Shown here: positions 42,744-52,832 of the stretch, one piece after another | How positions within the stretch are numbered: the stretch's first letter is position 1 | How the letters are laid out: the number at the start of each line of letters is the position of its first letter | Assembly: GCF_009299505.1 (NCBI RefSeq) | Contig: NZ_WBSM01000002.1 | Coordinates: 301,233-365,232, forward strand | Length of the DNA: 64,000 nucleotides | Source: Bifidobacterium ramosum | Lineage (GTDB): Bacteria > Actinomycetota > Actinomycetes > Actinomycetales > Bifidobacteriaceae | Direction of reading: 5' to 3' | Program-made: the position numbers and the translations under genes | Notes under the pieces: model-generated | Seen by the model: the letters and a program-made list of their open reading frames with translations, nothing else | Databases searched by the model: none | Told to the model about the DNA's origin: nothing

Positions 42744-44758
42744 GCGACAAGAAGCAGAACTTCAACAATCGCAAGCCGGGCATGGGCAAGCCGGCCCCCG
42801 GCACCACGAAGCGCATCTTCGGCTACATCATGCAATACCGGTGGCGCGTCGTTGTCATCGTAATCTGCATCCTCGTCGGCGCGGCCGCACAGGCCGGCTC
42901 CGCGCTGTTCCTCCAGTCGCTCATCGACACGTACATTCTGCCGATGGTGGGTGCGGCGAACCCCGACTGGGGGCCGCTGCTGCGTGCCGTCACCCTGATG
43001 GGATGCCTGTACGTCGCCGGCATCGTGGCGAGCTGGCTGTGGCAGTGGCTTATCGTCACCGTCGAACAGGGCACGCTGAAGAAGATTCGCGACGACATGT
43101 TCGCTCACCAGCAGTACCTGCCGATCCGTTACTTCGACACCAACGAGCATGGCGATATCATGAGCCGCTACACGAACGACACCGACACCCTGCGTCAGGC
43201 CATCAGCCAGTCGTTCCCACAGATGTTCGCTTCGATGATCTCCGCGATCGCCGCCGTCATCTCCATGCTGTGGCTATCCATCCCGATCACCGTGTTCGTG
43301 CTGCTGTTCACCGTACTGCTGTTCTTCATCGTGCGCGTCATCGTCTCACGTGCCGGCCGCTACTTCGTCAAGCAGCAGCAGTGGCTCGGCGATGTGAACG
43401 CGTTCGTCGAGGAATCCGTCAACGGGCAGAAGGTCATCAAGGTCTTCAACCACGAGGACGCCACGCAGAAGACCTTCGATGAGAAGAACGAGGAGCTTTT
43501 CGAGGCGGCGGCCGAAGCGAACACGTGGGGCAACGTCACCATGCCGGTCGTCGGCAACATGGGCTATGTGCTCTACATCCTGCTCGCCATCGTCGGCGGC
43601 GCGATGGCGCTCGGCGGCGTCGGCAACGTCGGTTTGTCGGGCTTCGGCACGTTGACGCTCGGCACGCTCATCTCCCTGCTCACCCTATCCCGCTCGTTCA
43701 TCAACCCGCTCGGCCAGGTGTCCATGCAGCTCAACATGGTGATGATGGCGCTCGCCGGCGCGTCGCGCATCTTCGCGCTCATGGACGAACCGGTGGAGGC
43801 GGACAACGGCACCGTGACGCTCGTCAACGTCGAACTGGGCGAGGACGGCCGCACCATGAAGGAAGTCGACCGTGAGACCGGCCACTGGGCATGGAAACGC
43901 GAGGAGGGCGACGACGGCACCCGTTCGCTCAAAGCTGCTGAAAAGCTGCGCGGCTCCGCCCGCGAGGTGGCGCTCAAGGCCAAGGAGCAGGCGATCACCT
44001 CGCCGGACGGGCGGTATACGTTGCTGCGCGGCGACGTGCGTTTCACCAATGTGACCTTTGGCTACAATCCCGACAAACCGGTGCTGCACGACATCACCTG
44101 GTTCGCCAAGCCCGGCCAAAAGGTCGCGCTCGTCGGCGCGACCGGCGCCGGCAAAACCACCGTGACCAACCTCATCAACCGCTTCTACGACATTCAGGAA
44201 GGCCAGATCCTCTACGACGGCATTTCGGTCGCCGGCATCAAAAAGCCCGACCTGCGCCGTTCGCTCGGCATCGTGCTGCAGGACGTGAACCTGTTCACCG
44301 GTACCGTAATGGACAACATCCGCTACGGCCGGCTCGACGCCACCGACGAGGAGTGCATTGAGGCTGCGACGCTCGTGAACGCGGACGGCTTCATCCGCAT
44401 GCTGCCGCAGGGTTACCAGACCGTGCTCGAAGGCGACGGTTCGGGTCTGTCGCAAGGCCAGCGCCAGCTCATCTCGATCGCGCGCGCCGCGGTCGCCGAT
44501 CCGCCGGCGTTGATCCTCGACGAGGCTACCTCGTCGATCGACACCCGCACCGAGGAGGTCGTACAGGCCGGCATGGACGCGCTCATGAAAGGACGCACCG
44601 TGTTCGTCATCGCACACCGTCTGTCCACCGTGCGCAACTCCGACGTGATCATGGTGCTCGACCACGGCAACATCATCGAACGCGGCTCGCATGACGAGCT
44701 CATCGCGCAAAAGGGCGAGTATTACCAGCTGTACACGGGTGCGGTGGAGCTCGAGTAA
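42740..44758 (+). CDS. Heterodimeric ABC exporter, catalytic subunit
   Basis: Second half-transporter, 672 aa. Six membrane helices are followed by an unusual charged linker of about 90 residues (MDEPVEADNG to SPDGRYTLLRGD) before the ATPase domain. That domain has Walker A GATGAGKTT, signature LSQGQRQLISIARA and Walker B ALILDEATSSID with the catalytic Glu present. The LSQGQ signature (Gln for Gly) would face the degenerate site of the partner, which is the expected asymmetric arrangement. ATG 42740 is fixed by the ATGA overlap and GAAGGAG upstream. Codons of the C-terminus are repeated 140 bp downstream. Confidence 0.95.
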   Translation: MSDKKQNFNNRKPGMGKPAPGTTKRIFGYIMQYRWRVVVIVICILVGAAAQAGSALFLQSLIDTYILPMVGAANPDWGPLLRAVTLMGCLYVAGIVASWLWQWLIVTVEQGTLKKIRDDMFAHQQYLPIRYFDTNEHGDIMSRYTNDTDTLRQAISQSFPQMFASMISAIAAVISMLWLSIPITVFVLLFTVLLFFIVRVIVSRAGRYFVKQQQWLGDVNAFVEESVNGQKVIKVFNHEDATQKTFDEKNEELFEAAAEANTWGNVTMPVVGNMGYVLYILLAIVGGAMALGGVGNVGLSGFGTLTLGTLISLLTLSRSFINPLGQVSMQLNMVMMALAGASRIFALMDEPVEADNGTVTLVNVELGEDGRTMKEVDRETGHWAWKREEGDDGTRSLKAAEKLRGSAREVALKAKEQAITSPDGRYTLLRGDVRFTNVTFGYNPDKPVLHDITWFAKPGQKVALVGATGAGKTTVTNLINRFYDIQEGQILYDGISVAGIKKPDLRRSLGIVLQDVNLFTGTVMDNIRYGRLDATDEECIEAATLVNADGFIRMLPQGYQTVLEGDGSGLSQGQRQLISIARAAVADPPALILDEATSSIDTRTEEVVQAGMDALMKGRTVFVIAHRLSTVRNSDVIMVLDHGNIIERGSHDELIAQKGEYYQLYTGAVELE

Positions 44759-44863
44759 CGAGTGGGTGTGGACGGCCTGACGGCCGGCTGCTAATCTACC
44801 TCAGCGCTGTCGCGCTTCGGCGTCGCCTACGGACAGTTCACTGGACTGTCCGCTTGACGGCTC

Positions 44864-44898
44864 CGCAGCTCTACACGGGTGCGGTGGAACTCGAATAG
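44864..44898 (+). pseudogene. Remnant of a second ABC transporter 3' end
   Basis: The codons for QLYTGAVELE and a stop recur here with the same protein sequence as the end of the upstream ABC gene (44726-44758). They differ only at synonymous third positions (CTG/CTC, GAG/GAA twice, TAA/TAG). Between them lies about 105 bp carrying short inverted repeats (GGACAGT/ACTGTCC). This looks like the scar of recombination with a paralogous transporter gene. Confidence 0.7.
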
Positions 44899-44990
44899 CT
44901 TTGTGTGGGGATCTCTCGATGGGGATCCCCACACGCGTATTACAAGGAGCGTGCGATACGCTGGTGCCGAGATCATGGAAAGGACTCAAC

Positions 44991-45998
44991 ATGGGTGAGA
45001 CCGCGGTGGTACTGGATCTGTTGGAGCGCATCGACGGCATCGTATCCGTGGTCGGGTCGATGAATGCCGATTACACCGTGACCGCCGAACGGTTGCCGAA
45101 TCCGGGGGAGACGATCACCGGCGGTCCGTTGCGGATCCTGCCGGGCGGCAAATCCGGCAATCAGGCCGCCGCGGCCGCGCGGATCGGTGCTGATGCGCGC
45201 ATGTTCGGCGCAGTCGGATCCGATGGCAATGCCGATTTTCTGCTCGGGGAACTGCACAAGGCCGGTGTCGATACCACGCATGTGCGGCATGTGCCGGGTG
45301 CCAGCGGCACGACCGTCATTACCGTGGACGCCCGGGGTGAAAACACCATCGTCTACTCGCCCGGCTCCAACGCACAGGTCGACGTCGACTACATCGACGC
45401 GTCGCGCGATGCGATCACCGCATCGAACGTCCTCGGCCTGTGCCTCGAAAGCCCTATCGCAGCCGTCACCGAAGCCGCGCGCATCGGACATGAGACCGGC
45501 GTGACCGTACTGCTCAACAACTCGCCGTTCATGGCGACGCTGCCGGACGAGCTGATCGCAAACACCGACATCCTACTCGTCAACGAGCATGAGATGGTGC
45601 AGATGTTCGACATCGACGAACCGGACAACGGCGACTGGTCCGGCTTCGACTGGACACTTGCATGGGAACGTATGCGTGCGTGCGGCTTCGACCGCGCGAT
45701 CGTGACGCTCGGCGGCGATGGATCGGTGGTATTGGATGCGACCGTCGCCGCGTCCGGCCTCGCTGCGTCTCCCATCCCGCCGATCACCCGCATCGCACCG
45801 GTCCGTGTGGACGCGGTCGACACCACCGGATGCGGCGACGCGTTCATGGGCACCGTGCTGGCCGGCCTCGCCTCCGGATTCGCGCTGCGCGAAGCGGCCC
45901 AGCTCGCCTCGTACGTGTCCGCGTATGCGGCGACCGGATATGGCGCGCAGGCGTCATACGGCACCACGGCGCAGATTCGCACACGGTTCGGCGTGTGA
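44991..45998 (+). CDS. rbsK: Ribokinase (PfkB family)
   Basis: Phosphorylates ribose or a related sugar. The 335-aa protein has the PfkB hallmarks: VVGSMNADYTVTAERLPNPGET, the substrate motif GGKSGNQAAAAARIGAD near residue 45, GTTVITVDARGENTIVYSPG, and the C-terminal active-site stretch VDTTGCGDAFMGTVLAGLASG with catalytic Asp. AAGGA six bases before ATG 44991 decides the start; the frame extends further upstream without support. A short N-terminal extension of about 15 aa precedes the fold. Neighbouring nucleoside hydrolase suggests it phosphorylates ribose released from nucleosides. Confidence 0.92.
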   Translation: MGETAVVLDLLERIDGIVSVVGSMNADYTVTAERLPNPGETITGGPLRILPGGKSGNQAAAAARIGADARMFGAVGSDGNADFLLGELHKAGVDTTHVRHVPGASGTTVITVDARGENTIVYSPGSNAQVDVDYIDASRDAITASNVLGLCLESPIAAVTEAARIGHETGVTVLLNNSPFMATLPDELIANTDILLVNEHEMVQMFDIDEPDNGDWSGFDWTLAWERMRACGFDRAIVTLGGDGSVVLDATVAASGLAASPIPPITRIAPVRVDAVDTTGCGDAFMGTVLAGLASGFALREAAQLASYVSAYAATGYGAQASYGTTAQIRTRFGV

Positions 45999-46240
45999 AC
46001 CGGCGGTTCGCCGACCGTGTTCCCACGCATATACACGTCCCATGTGCGGCGCACGATTCCCGCGTATCAGTCGTGCCATCATGCGTGACGTTTCGTGGCG
46101 CTCCTCCGCCCATTCGACCCGTAAGATGACCGTTAGTTGAACGCTCCATGTCGATTCGCGCCGCGTCATTCCGCCGCACCGTATTCGGCGATAGGCTGAA
46201 ACCGGATCATCGTACGAGAACATCGGCAAAGGAGGCCGTC

Positions 46241-47194
46241 ATGAAGAAAATCATCCTCGATCTCGACACCGGCATCGACGACACGCTGGCCATCGCCTAC
46301 GCATTGGGCAGCGGCGAGGCCGAACTCATCGGCATCACCGGCACCTACGGCAACGTCACCGTCGATCAGGGCGTCCGCAACGCGCTCGCCGTCACCGACC
46401 TGTTCGGCCATCCGGAAATCCCCGTCTACCGCGGTGTCGACCACCCGCTCGCCAAGGACACGTTCACGGTCAGCGCCGGATCGGCGTTCATTCACGGCAA
46501 GAACGGCATCGGCGAGATCGACATTCCCGACTCGACGCGCGAGCCGGAATCCGAACCGGCCGTCGACTTCATCATCGACGCGGCGAAAACCTATGGCAAA
46601 GAACTGACCTACGTACCGACCGGCGCGTTCACCAACATTGCGACCGCCTTGCAGCGCGCCCCCGAAATTCGCAACCTGCTCGGCGACATCGTGCTCATGG
46701 GCGGCGCGCTCACCGTCCCCGGCAACGTGAACGCGTGGACCGAAGCCAACATCTCGCAGGATCCGGAGGCCGCCGACTTCCTATTCCGTTCCGGCACGCG
46801 CACCAAGATGATCGGTCTTGACGTGACCATGCAGACCCTGCTCACGCGGCGGCAGACGCAGCAGTGGCGCGATCTCGGCACGCCGGCCGGCGCGTTCCTC
46901 GCCGATATGACCGACTACTACATCACGGCGTACGAGACGACCGCGCCGGGGCTCGGCGGCTGCGGTCTGCATGATCCGCTCGCCGTGGCCGCGGCGATCG
47001 ATCCGACGATCGTCGCCACACTGCCGATCAACCTCAAGGTCGAACTCGACGGTCCCACGCGTGGACGCACCATCGGCGACTACGACCGGCTGGGCGACCC
47101 GTTCAAGACCACGAGCGTGGCCGTCGCGGTCAACGTATCGCGGTTCCTCGACGACTTCATGGCGCGCGTGACGTCCGTGGCCGCAGGAAAGTGA
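46241..47194 (+). CDS. Inosine-uridine-type nucleoside hydrolase
   Basis: Splits nucleosides into base and ribose. The 317-aa protein begins KKIILDLDTGIDDTLAI, the calcium-binding DTDxDD-type motif of the family (here DTGIDD, as often in related members). Further ligands are TGAFTNIATAL, LMGGALTVPGNVNAWTEANISQDPEAA and the C-terminal HDPLAVAAAIDP. AAAGGAGG five bases upstream fixes ATG 46241. It lies about 240 bp after ribokinase in the same direction, so the two form a nucleoside-to-ribose-5-phosphate salvage pair, though they may have separate promoters. Base specificity cannot be assigned. Confidence 0.92.
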   Translation: MKKIILDLDTGIDDTLAIAYALGSGEAELIGITGTYGNVTVDQGVRNALAVTDLFGHPEIPVYRGVDHPLAKDTFTVSAGSAFIHGKNGIGEIDIPDSTREPESEPAVDFIIDAAKTYGKELTYVPTGAFTNIATALQRAPEIRNLLGDIVLMGGALTVPGNVNAWTEANISQDPEAADFLFRSGTRTKMIGLDVTMQTLLTRRQTQQWRDLGTPAGAFLADMTDYYITAYETTAPGLGGCGLHDPLAVAAAIDPTIVATLPINLKVELDGPTRGRTIGDYDRLGDPFKTTSVAVAVNVSRFLDDFMARVTSVAAGK

Positions 47195-47257
47195 CGCGTT
47201 GCCGGCGGACGATGCGGCCGATTGCCGTCGACGCGCTACCATGATCGCCGTCGCCGC

Positions 47258-47292
47258 GGTATTATCATTAGCTGACTGTTAATGATAATACC
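47258..47292. promoter_or_regulatory. Perfect palindrome upstream of the Fur/Zur gene
   Basis: GGTATTATCATTA (47258-47270) and TAATGATAATACC (47280-47292) are exact inverted repeats around a 9-nt spacer. Each arm contains the ATTATCA half-site seen in the znuA box. A GATAAT within it could serve as a -10, so autoregulation is likely. Confidence 0.75.
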
Positions 47293-47333
47293 GACGTGCG
47301 CGACGGCGTCCGCCGGCCAGGCCAAGGAAGTGG

Positions 47334-47735
47334 ATGATGGTGGCGAACGGACCGGCGCGGCACACGCGGCAAAAGGACGCCGTGCTGCAGCAGCTGCGCG
47401 ATTGCGACGATTTCGTGTCGGCGCAGGAACTGCATCGCAAACTCGACGACGAGGGGACGAAGATCGGTCTGGCGACCGTATACCGGCAGCTCAACGCGCT
47501 CGCCGATTCCGGTGCGGCCGACACGATCCGGCTCGACGGCCAGCAGCTGTTCCGTCTGTGCGGCGACGACGGGCACCACCATCATCTCGTGTGCCGCAAG
47601 TGCGGGCGGACGGTGGAGATCGATCCGCCGAGTGAGACGTGGCTGCGCAAGGTGGCCGACGGGCATGGGTTTACCGTCGAATCCCATACGCTCGAAGTGT
47701 TTGGGTTGTGTCCCGATTGCCAACGGGCCGCCTGA
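47334..47735 (+). CDS. zur: Fur-family metal regulator, probably Zur
   Basis: Metal-responsive repressor of 133 aa. The winged helix includes FVSAQELHRKL and the recognition helix GLATVYRQLNALADSG. The dimerisation domain has the histidine cluster HHHHLVCRKCGR and a second Cys pair CPDC near the end, giving the structural zinc site CxxC...CxxC. AAGGAAG precedes ATG 47334. Zinc as the signal is inferred from the next gene, a zinc-type binding lipoprotein whose promoter contains a matching box. Fur-type iron sensing cannot be ruled out from this sequence alone. Confidence 0.9.
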   Translation: MMVANGPARHTRQKDAVLQQLRDCDDFVSAQELHRKLDDEGTKIGLATVYRQLNALADSGAADTIRLDGQQLFRLCGDDGHHHHLVCRKCGRTVEIDPPSETWLRKVADGHGFTVESHTLEVFGLCPDCQRAA

Positions 47736-47886
47736 GCCACCCGGTGGTGCGCATTGCCGCGGGGTCGGCGTGACATGCGTAGGTGCGTGGCGTCGATTCC
47801 GCGTTTCTTTGCTTTGCGCGGAGTGATTCGTGCTATGTGCTGTACGTTACGTGTGTCCTGCGCGCGTCGTGCGACACGCCGATCTG

Positions 47887-47915
47887 TTATCAATAATGAT
47901 AATAATTCTCATTAT
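47887..47915 (+). promoter_or_regulatory. znuA promoter with Zur box
   Basis: A -35 TTATCA (47887-47892) and -10 CATTAT (47910-47915) are spaced 17 bp. The 15-mer TGATAATAATTCTCA (47897-47911) is a 7-1-7 Fur/Zur box with one mismatch and lies between the two boxes, so bound repressor would block transcription. Confidence 0.78.
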
Positions 47916-47972
47916 GTGTTATGGTGGTGCCCGTCAACCGGAACATACGACTGTAGAAGAGGACATAACGGT

Positions 47973-48866
47973 ATGACTGCATGGAGGAAGATTGTCGCAC
48001 TGACGACGGGCGTGATGATAACAGTAGGACTTGCGGCGTGCGGCACGGCGAACGGCGACGGCACCGGAAATGCGGAGGGCGGCAGGCTTGCCGTCGTCGC
48101 ATCGATCAACCAGTGGGGATCCGTCGCGGCCGACCTCGGCGGCGATCACGTCACCGTCACCAACATCATGACCAAAACCAACGTCGAGGCACACGACTAT
48201 GAGCCGACCAGCCGTGACGTCGCCGCATTCGGCAAGGCTGCGGTCGCCATCGTGAACGGCGCCGACTACGATGCGTGGGCGTCCAAGGCCGCCGCATCCA
48301 CCAAGGCGACACTGGTCGATGCCGCCGACGTCGCCGGAGTCAAGGACGGCGACAATCCGCACGTCTGGTTCTCCGCCAAGGTGCGCAACGCCGCCGCCGA
48401 CGCGATCACCGCCGCCTACCGAAAGGCCGACCCGTCAAACGACGCCGAATATGAACGGCTCAACAAGGCCTGGCACGACAAGGAAGACGCCCTCGAATCC
48501 AAGATCAAGGATGCATCCGCCACCACCAAGGGACGGTCGTACGCGGCGACCGAATCCGTCGCTTGGTACCTCGCCGACGATCTCGGCATGACCGACGCGA
48601 CGCCGACCGGCTATGCGCAGGCGTCCGCCAACGAGAGCGAGCCGACTCCCGCGGACATCAAGGATTTCCAGGATGCGCTCGCCGACGGCGGCATCGCGAT
48701 GCTCGTCGTCAATACGCAGGAGTCCAACTCGACCACCGATCAGATCACGGAGGCTGCCAAGCGCGCCAACGTGCCGATCGTCGAACTCACCGAACAGATG
48801 CCGGCCGAATACGGCAATCTGCTCGACTGGATGAACGCCCTCGTGGACCAGTTTGATCGGGCATGA
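47973..48866 (+). CDS. znuA: Zinc/manganese-type substrate-binding lipoprotein
   Basis: Extracellular metal-binding lipoprotein of the ABC cluster A-1 family, 297 aa. A signal peptide (KIVALTTGVMITVGLAACG) ends in lipobox LAAC with the lipidated Cys near residue 22. Metal ligands appear at NVEAHDYEPTSRDV (His), NPHVWFSAK (His), and ASANESEPTPADI in the second lobe. The His/Asp-rich loop of E. coli ZnuA is missing. ATG 47973 has GAGGA about nine bases upstream; the longer frame to 47754 would cover the Zur box. No permease or ATPase gene follows, since the next gene is convergent EttA. It must use a transporter encoded elsewhere. Confidence 0.88.
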   Translation: MTAWRKIVALTTGVMITVGLAACGTANGDGTGNAEGGRLAVVASINQWGSVAADLGGDHVTVTNIMTKTNVEAHDYEPTSRDVAAFGKAAVAIVNGADYDAWASKAAASTKATLVDAADVAGVKDGDNPHVWFSAKVRNAAADAITAAYRKADPSNDAEYERLNKAWHDKEDALESKIKDASATTKGRSYAATESVAWYLADDLGMTDATPTGYAQASANESEPTPADIKDFQDALADGGIAMLVVNTQESNSTTDQITEAAKRANVPIVELTEQMPAEYGNLLDWMNALVDQFDRA

Positions 48867-48928
48867 CGTCTGCTGCGACGCGTCCCGTGACCGGTGGCCA
48901 GTAACGATGACCGGTGGCCAGTAACCAC

Positions 48929-48975
48929 AACGGACATACAGTCGAAACCGTATGCGGAATCGGCCGTATGTCCGT
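48929..48975. repeat. Palindrome family, copy 7 (diverged)
   Basis: Left arm starts AACGGACATACAGTCGA (48929-48945) and right arm ends CGTATGTCCGT (48958-48975). The outer half pairs well and the inner half poorly. First of three copies between convergent znuA and ettA. Confidence 0.8.
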
Positions 48976-49013
48976 CGGGAAGAATGACAAATGCGTCGTA
49001 CGGTAATACGAAC

Positions 49014-49060
49014 AACGGGCTTGCGGCCGATTGCATAAGACAATCGGCCGCAAGCCCGTT
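49014..49060. repeat. Palindrome family, copy 8 (compensated variant)
   Basis: AACGGGCTTGCGGCCGATTG (49014-49033) pairs perfectly over 20 bp with 49041-49060 around a 7-nt loop. Against the consensus it has four changed positions in each arm, all compensating. Confidence 0.88.
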
Positions 49061-49087
49061 ACTAATATGGACGCTGACCTCTATCCC

Positions 49088-49134
49088 AGCGGACATACAG
49101 CCGATTGACGCCACGAATCGGCTGTATGTCCGTC
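49088..49134. repeat. Palindrome family, copy 9
   Basis: CGGACATACAGCCGATT (49090-49106) and AATCGGCTGTATGTCCG (49116-49132) are perfect 17-bp arms with a 9-nt loop. It lies 17 bp from the ettA stop codon. Confidence 0.88.
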
Positions 49135-49150
49135 GAGGGGAACGCGACGC

Positions 49151-50827
<1,677 letters not shown>

Positions 50828-50998
50828 TTGCAGTCGCTCCTTAAAGAGTGTTGGAATTCCACCGTTTCCTTGGTTTTCGCATGCCGGCCGCCCGATGCGG
50901 TGACACGGTGTGCAACCTGTCCGCATAGCGGTCGCAGTCATGCCAAACCACCGCCCACCATGGTATCGGAAGGGCTGGAATGACGGCGCTCGAGCGTC

Positions 50999-51424
50999 CT
51001 ACGCGAACCGGAAGATGCCGTACGACGTGCTGCCGTAATCGGCCAGCGGCTGCATGCCACACGACCGGTAGAACGCGTCGGTCGTCGACGAAACGTCGGT
51101 GCTGAGCACCTTCTGCCGTACCTCTTCGTACTGGTCGAACAGCGCGTGCATCAGTCGCGTGCCGATGCCGCGGCGCTGGTGCGAACGCAGCACCAGCAGA
51201 TCCTGCACGTAGAGTATCGATATGCCGTCTCCGACCGCGCGGATCAGACCGACGAGTTCGTCGCCGTCCCATGCGGTGATCACGGTGCGCGAGCCGGCGA
51301 TCGCGCGCATGAGGTATTCGGGATCGCGCGTGTAGGCGCGCCAGTCGGCGTCCTGGTACAGTCGCAGCGTCTGGTCCAGCGGCGGCAGCGTGTCGTGGAT
51401 GAGTTGGATGGGATCGTTGGTCAT
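50999..51424 (-). CDS. GNAT acetyltransferase
   Basis: Small acetyltransferase of 141 aa. The acetyl-CoA motif LLVLRSHQRRGIGTRLMHAL (Q/RxxGxG/A) is intact, followed by DVSSTTDAFYRSCGMQPL, where the FYRSCGM stretch is the usual motif B. The start was set at ATG 51424. AGGAG lies six bases upstream of it and directly abuts the alternative ATG 51430. The acceptor substrate is unknown. It lies upstream of ettA on the same strand with a gap of about 170 bp, and a hairpin separates it from the esterase gene. Confidence 0.85.
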   Translation of the reverse strand: MTNDPIQLIHDTLPPLDQTLRLYQDADWRAYTRDPEYLMRAIAGSRTVITAWDGDELVGLIRAVGDGISILYVQDLLVLRSHQRRGIGTRLMHALFDQYEEVRQKVLSTDVSSTTDAFYRSCGMQPLADYGSTSYGIFRFA

Positions 51425-51447
51425 GGTCATCTCCTGTGATGATGGAT

Positions 51448-51479
51448 ATGCGGGCGGCACGACGGTGTGACGCCCGCAT
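51448..51479 (-). terminator. Hairpin between esterase and GNAT genes
   Basis: ATGCGGGCG (51448-51456) and CGCCCGCAT (51471-51479) form a perfect 9-bp GC-rich stem with a 14-nt loop. No clear U-tract follows, so it may be only a weak terminator for the esterase. Confidence 0.45.
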
Positions 51480-51531
51480 GGGTGGATCCGGCGAGCATGC
51501 GCGGGATCGATTGCGTTGACCGACGCGGCGG

Positions 51532-52713
51532 TCAGCAGCGGTCGTACGAGAACCGGCGGATGGCGTCGAGCGCCTGCTGGCTTTCGTCCAGCCACGTCAT
51601 GCCGATGGGGTAGACGTGGCCGAGCGTCTCATGCCGGGCGACCTTGCGGTCGGACAGTTCGAAGTCCACGCCCTTGCGCGACAATGCCGTGGCCAGCGCC
51701 AGCGAATCCGCCTCGAGGAAGTCGTCGCTGGACGTGAGGAGGAACAGCGGCGGCAGATCGACGTTGGCGACGATGCTGTCCGGCGTGAGATACGTCGGAT
51801 CGGCGGCGTCGAGTCCGGCGAAGAACTCCGGGCCGAGCATGCGTTCGAGCATGAGCCGTTTGGCCGGATCGTAGGCGATGCCGGCCAAACCGATCCGTGC
51901 GACGGCGGCGGGGGAGGCGAGCGAGTATACGCCGCACACCAGCGCGCCGCCCGCGAACCGCAGTCCGGACGGTTGCGCGACGCCGAACGCGGCCGCTGCA
52001 TCCGCGCTGCGTTCGATCGCCAGCGTGAGCAGCGCCAGCGCGCCGCCGGCCGAATCGCCGGTGATGAACACGGCGTTCGGATCGGCAGGATATTCGGCCA
52101 AGTGGGCTTTGAGCCAGCGCAGTGCGGCCTGCACGTCGGCCAGCTGCCCCTTGAGATCGGTTTGCGGTGCCGGGCGGTAGTTCAGCGATGCCACCACGAA
52201 TCCGCGTGATGCCAGATGCGTGTTGAAATTGCGGTTGAGTTCCTTATAGCCGTAGGTGAATCCGCCACCGTGGATGTCGACGTACACTGGCACGCGGCCG
52301 CCGCGCACCACGGCCTCGTGCGGCAGATACAGGTCGAGCAGATGCCCGCGGCACTGGCCGGCCGTGCGGTCGGTGCCGCCGTCCGGCAGATAGGGGAGGT
52401 CGGCGATGACGTCCACGTCGTCGGGGTCGTGCCAGTATGCGGAACGCGGCAGGTCGAACAGGGCGGTGTCGTAGCGGTTGCGGCGGAACGCCTCCGCGCG
52501 TTCGGGCGACAGTCCGAGCGTTGCGGGATCGGTGAGATCGCCGTCGATCTCGGTCCAGTATGCGAACTTGCGGATGAGTTCAGGGTCGTACGGGCGCTGC
52601 GCTGCGTCCGCGGTGTTGGTGGTGTTGGTGGTGTTGGTGGTGTTGGTGGTGTTGGTGGTGTCGGTGGTGGGGCCGGCTTCGTCGCCGGGCTGTGAGGTGG
52701 TGATGGCCGCCAT
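51532..52713 (-). CDS. Alpha/beta hydrolase, hormone-sensitive-lipase-type esterase
   Basis: Carboxylesterase of 393 aa. The oxyanion motif VDIHGGGFTYGY and nucleophile motif ITGDSAGGALALL are both present, with the acid in LLTSSDDFLEADS and His in RHETLGHVYP. A low-complexity N-terminal segment repeats Asn-Thr-Thr (TNTTNTTNTTNTTN), encoded by five perfect copies of the 9-bp unit GGTGTTGGT (plus strand) and one imperfect copy at 52612-52665. ATG 52713 with AAAGGCGG upstream is preferred over ATG 52752, which has no ribosome binding site. Substrate unknown. Confidence 0.9.
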   Translation of the reverse strand: MAAITTSQPGDEAGPTTDTTNTTNTTNTTNTTNTADAAQRPYDPELIRKFAYWTEIDGDLTDPATLGLSPERAEAFRRNRYDTALFDLPRSAYWHDPDDVDVIADLPYLPDGGTDRTAGQCRGHLLDLYLPHEAVVRGGRVPVYVDIHGGGFTYGYKELNRNFNTHLASRGFVVASLNYRPAPQTDLKGQLADVQAALRWLKAHLAEYPADPNAVFITGDSAGGALALLTLAIERSADAAAAFGVAQPSGLRFAGGALVCGVYSLASPAAVARIGLAGIAYDPAKRLMLERMLGPEFFAGLDAADPTYLTPDSIVANVDLPPLFLLTSSDDFLEADSLALATALSRKGVDFELSDRKVARHETLGHVYPIGMTWLDESQQALDAIRRFSYDRC

Positions 52714-52832
52714 CGTTGCCGCCTTTCGATCGGTGGGGAAAGTGTTTTCCATGATAGATCGTCGCGGGGTGCGGCGGCGTGTACCGCCGTGGCGTGTTCG
52801 ACGGATGCCGCCGGTCGTGGCTGCTATGCGGT

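Noticed and set aside
47754..47972. Longer N-terminus for the zinc lipoprotein
   Set aside because: It would run through the promoter and Zur box, and the signal peptide with lipobox only makes sense from ATG 47973.
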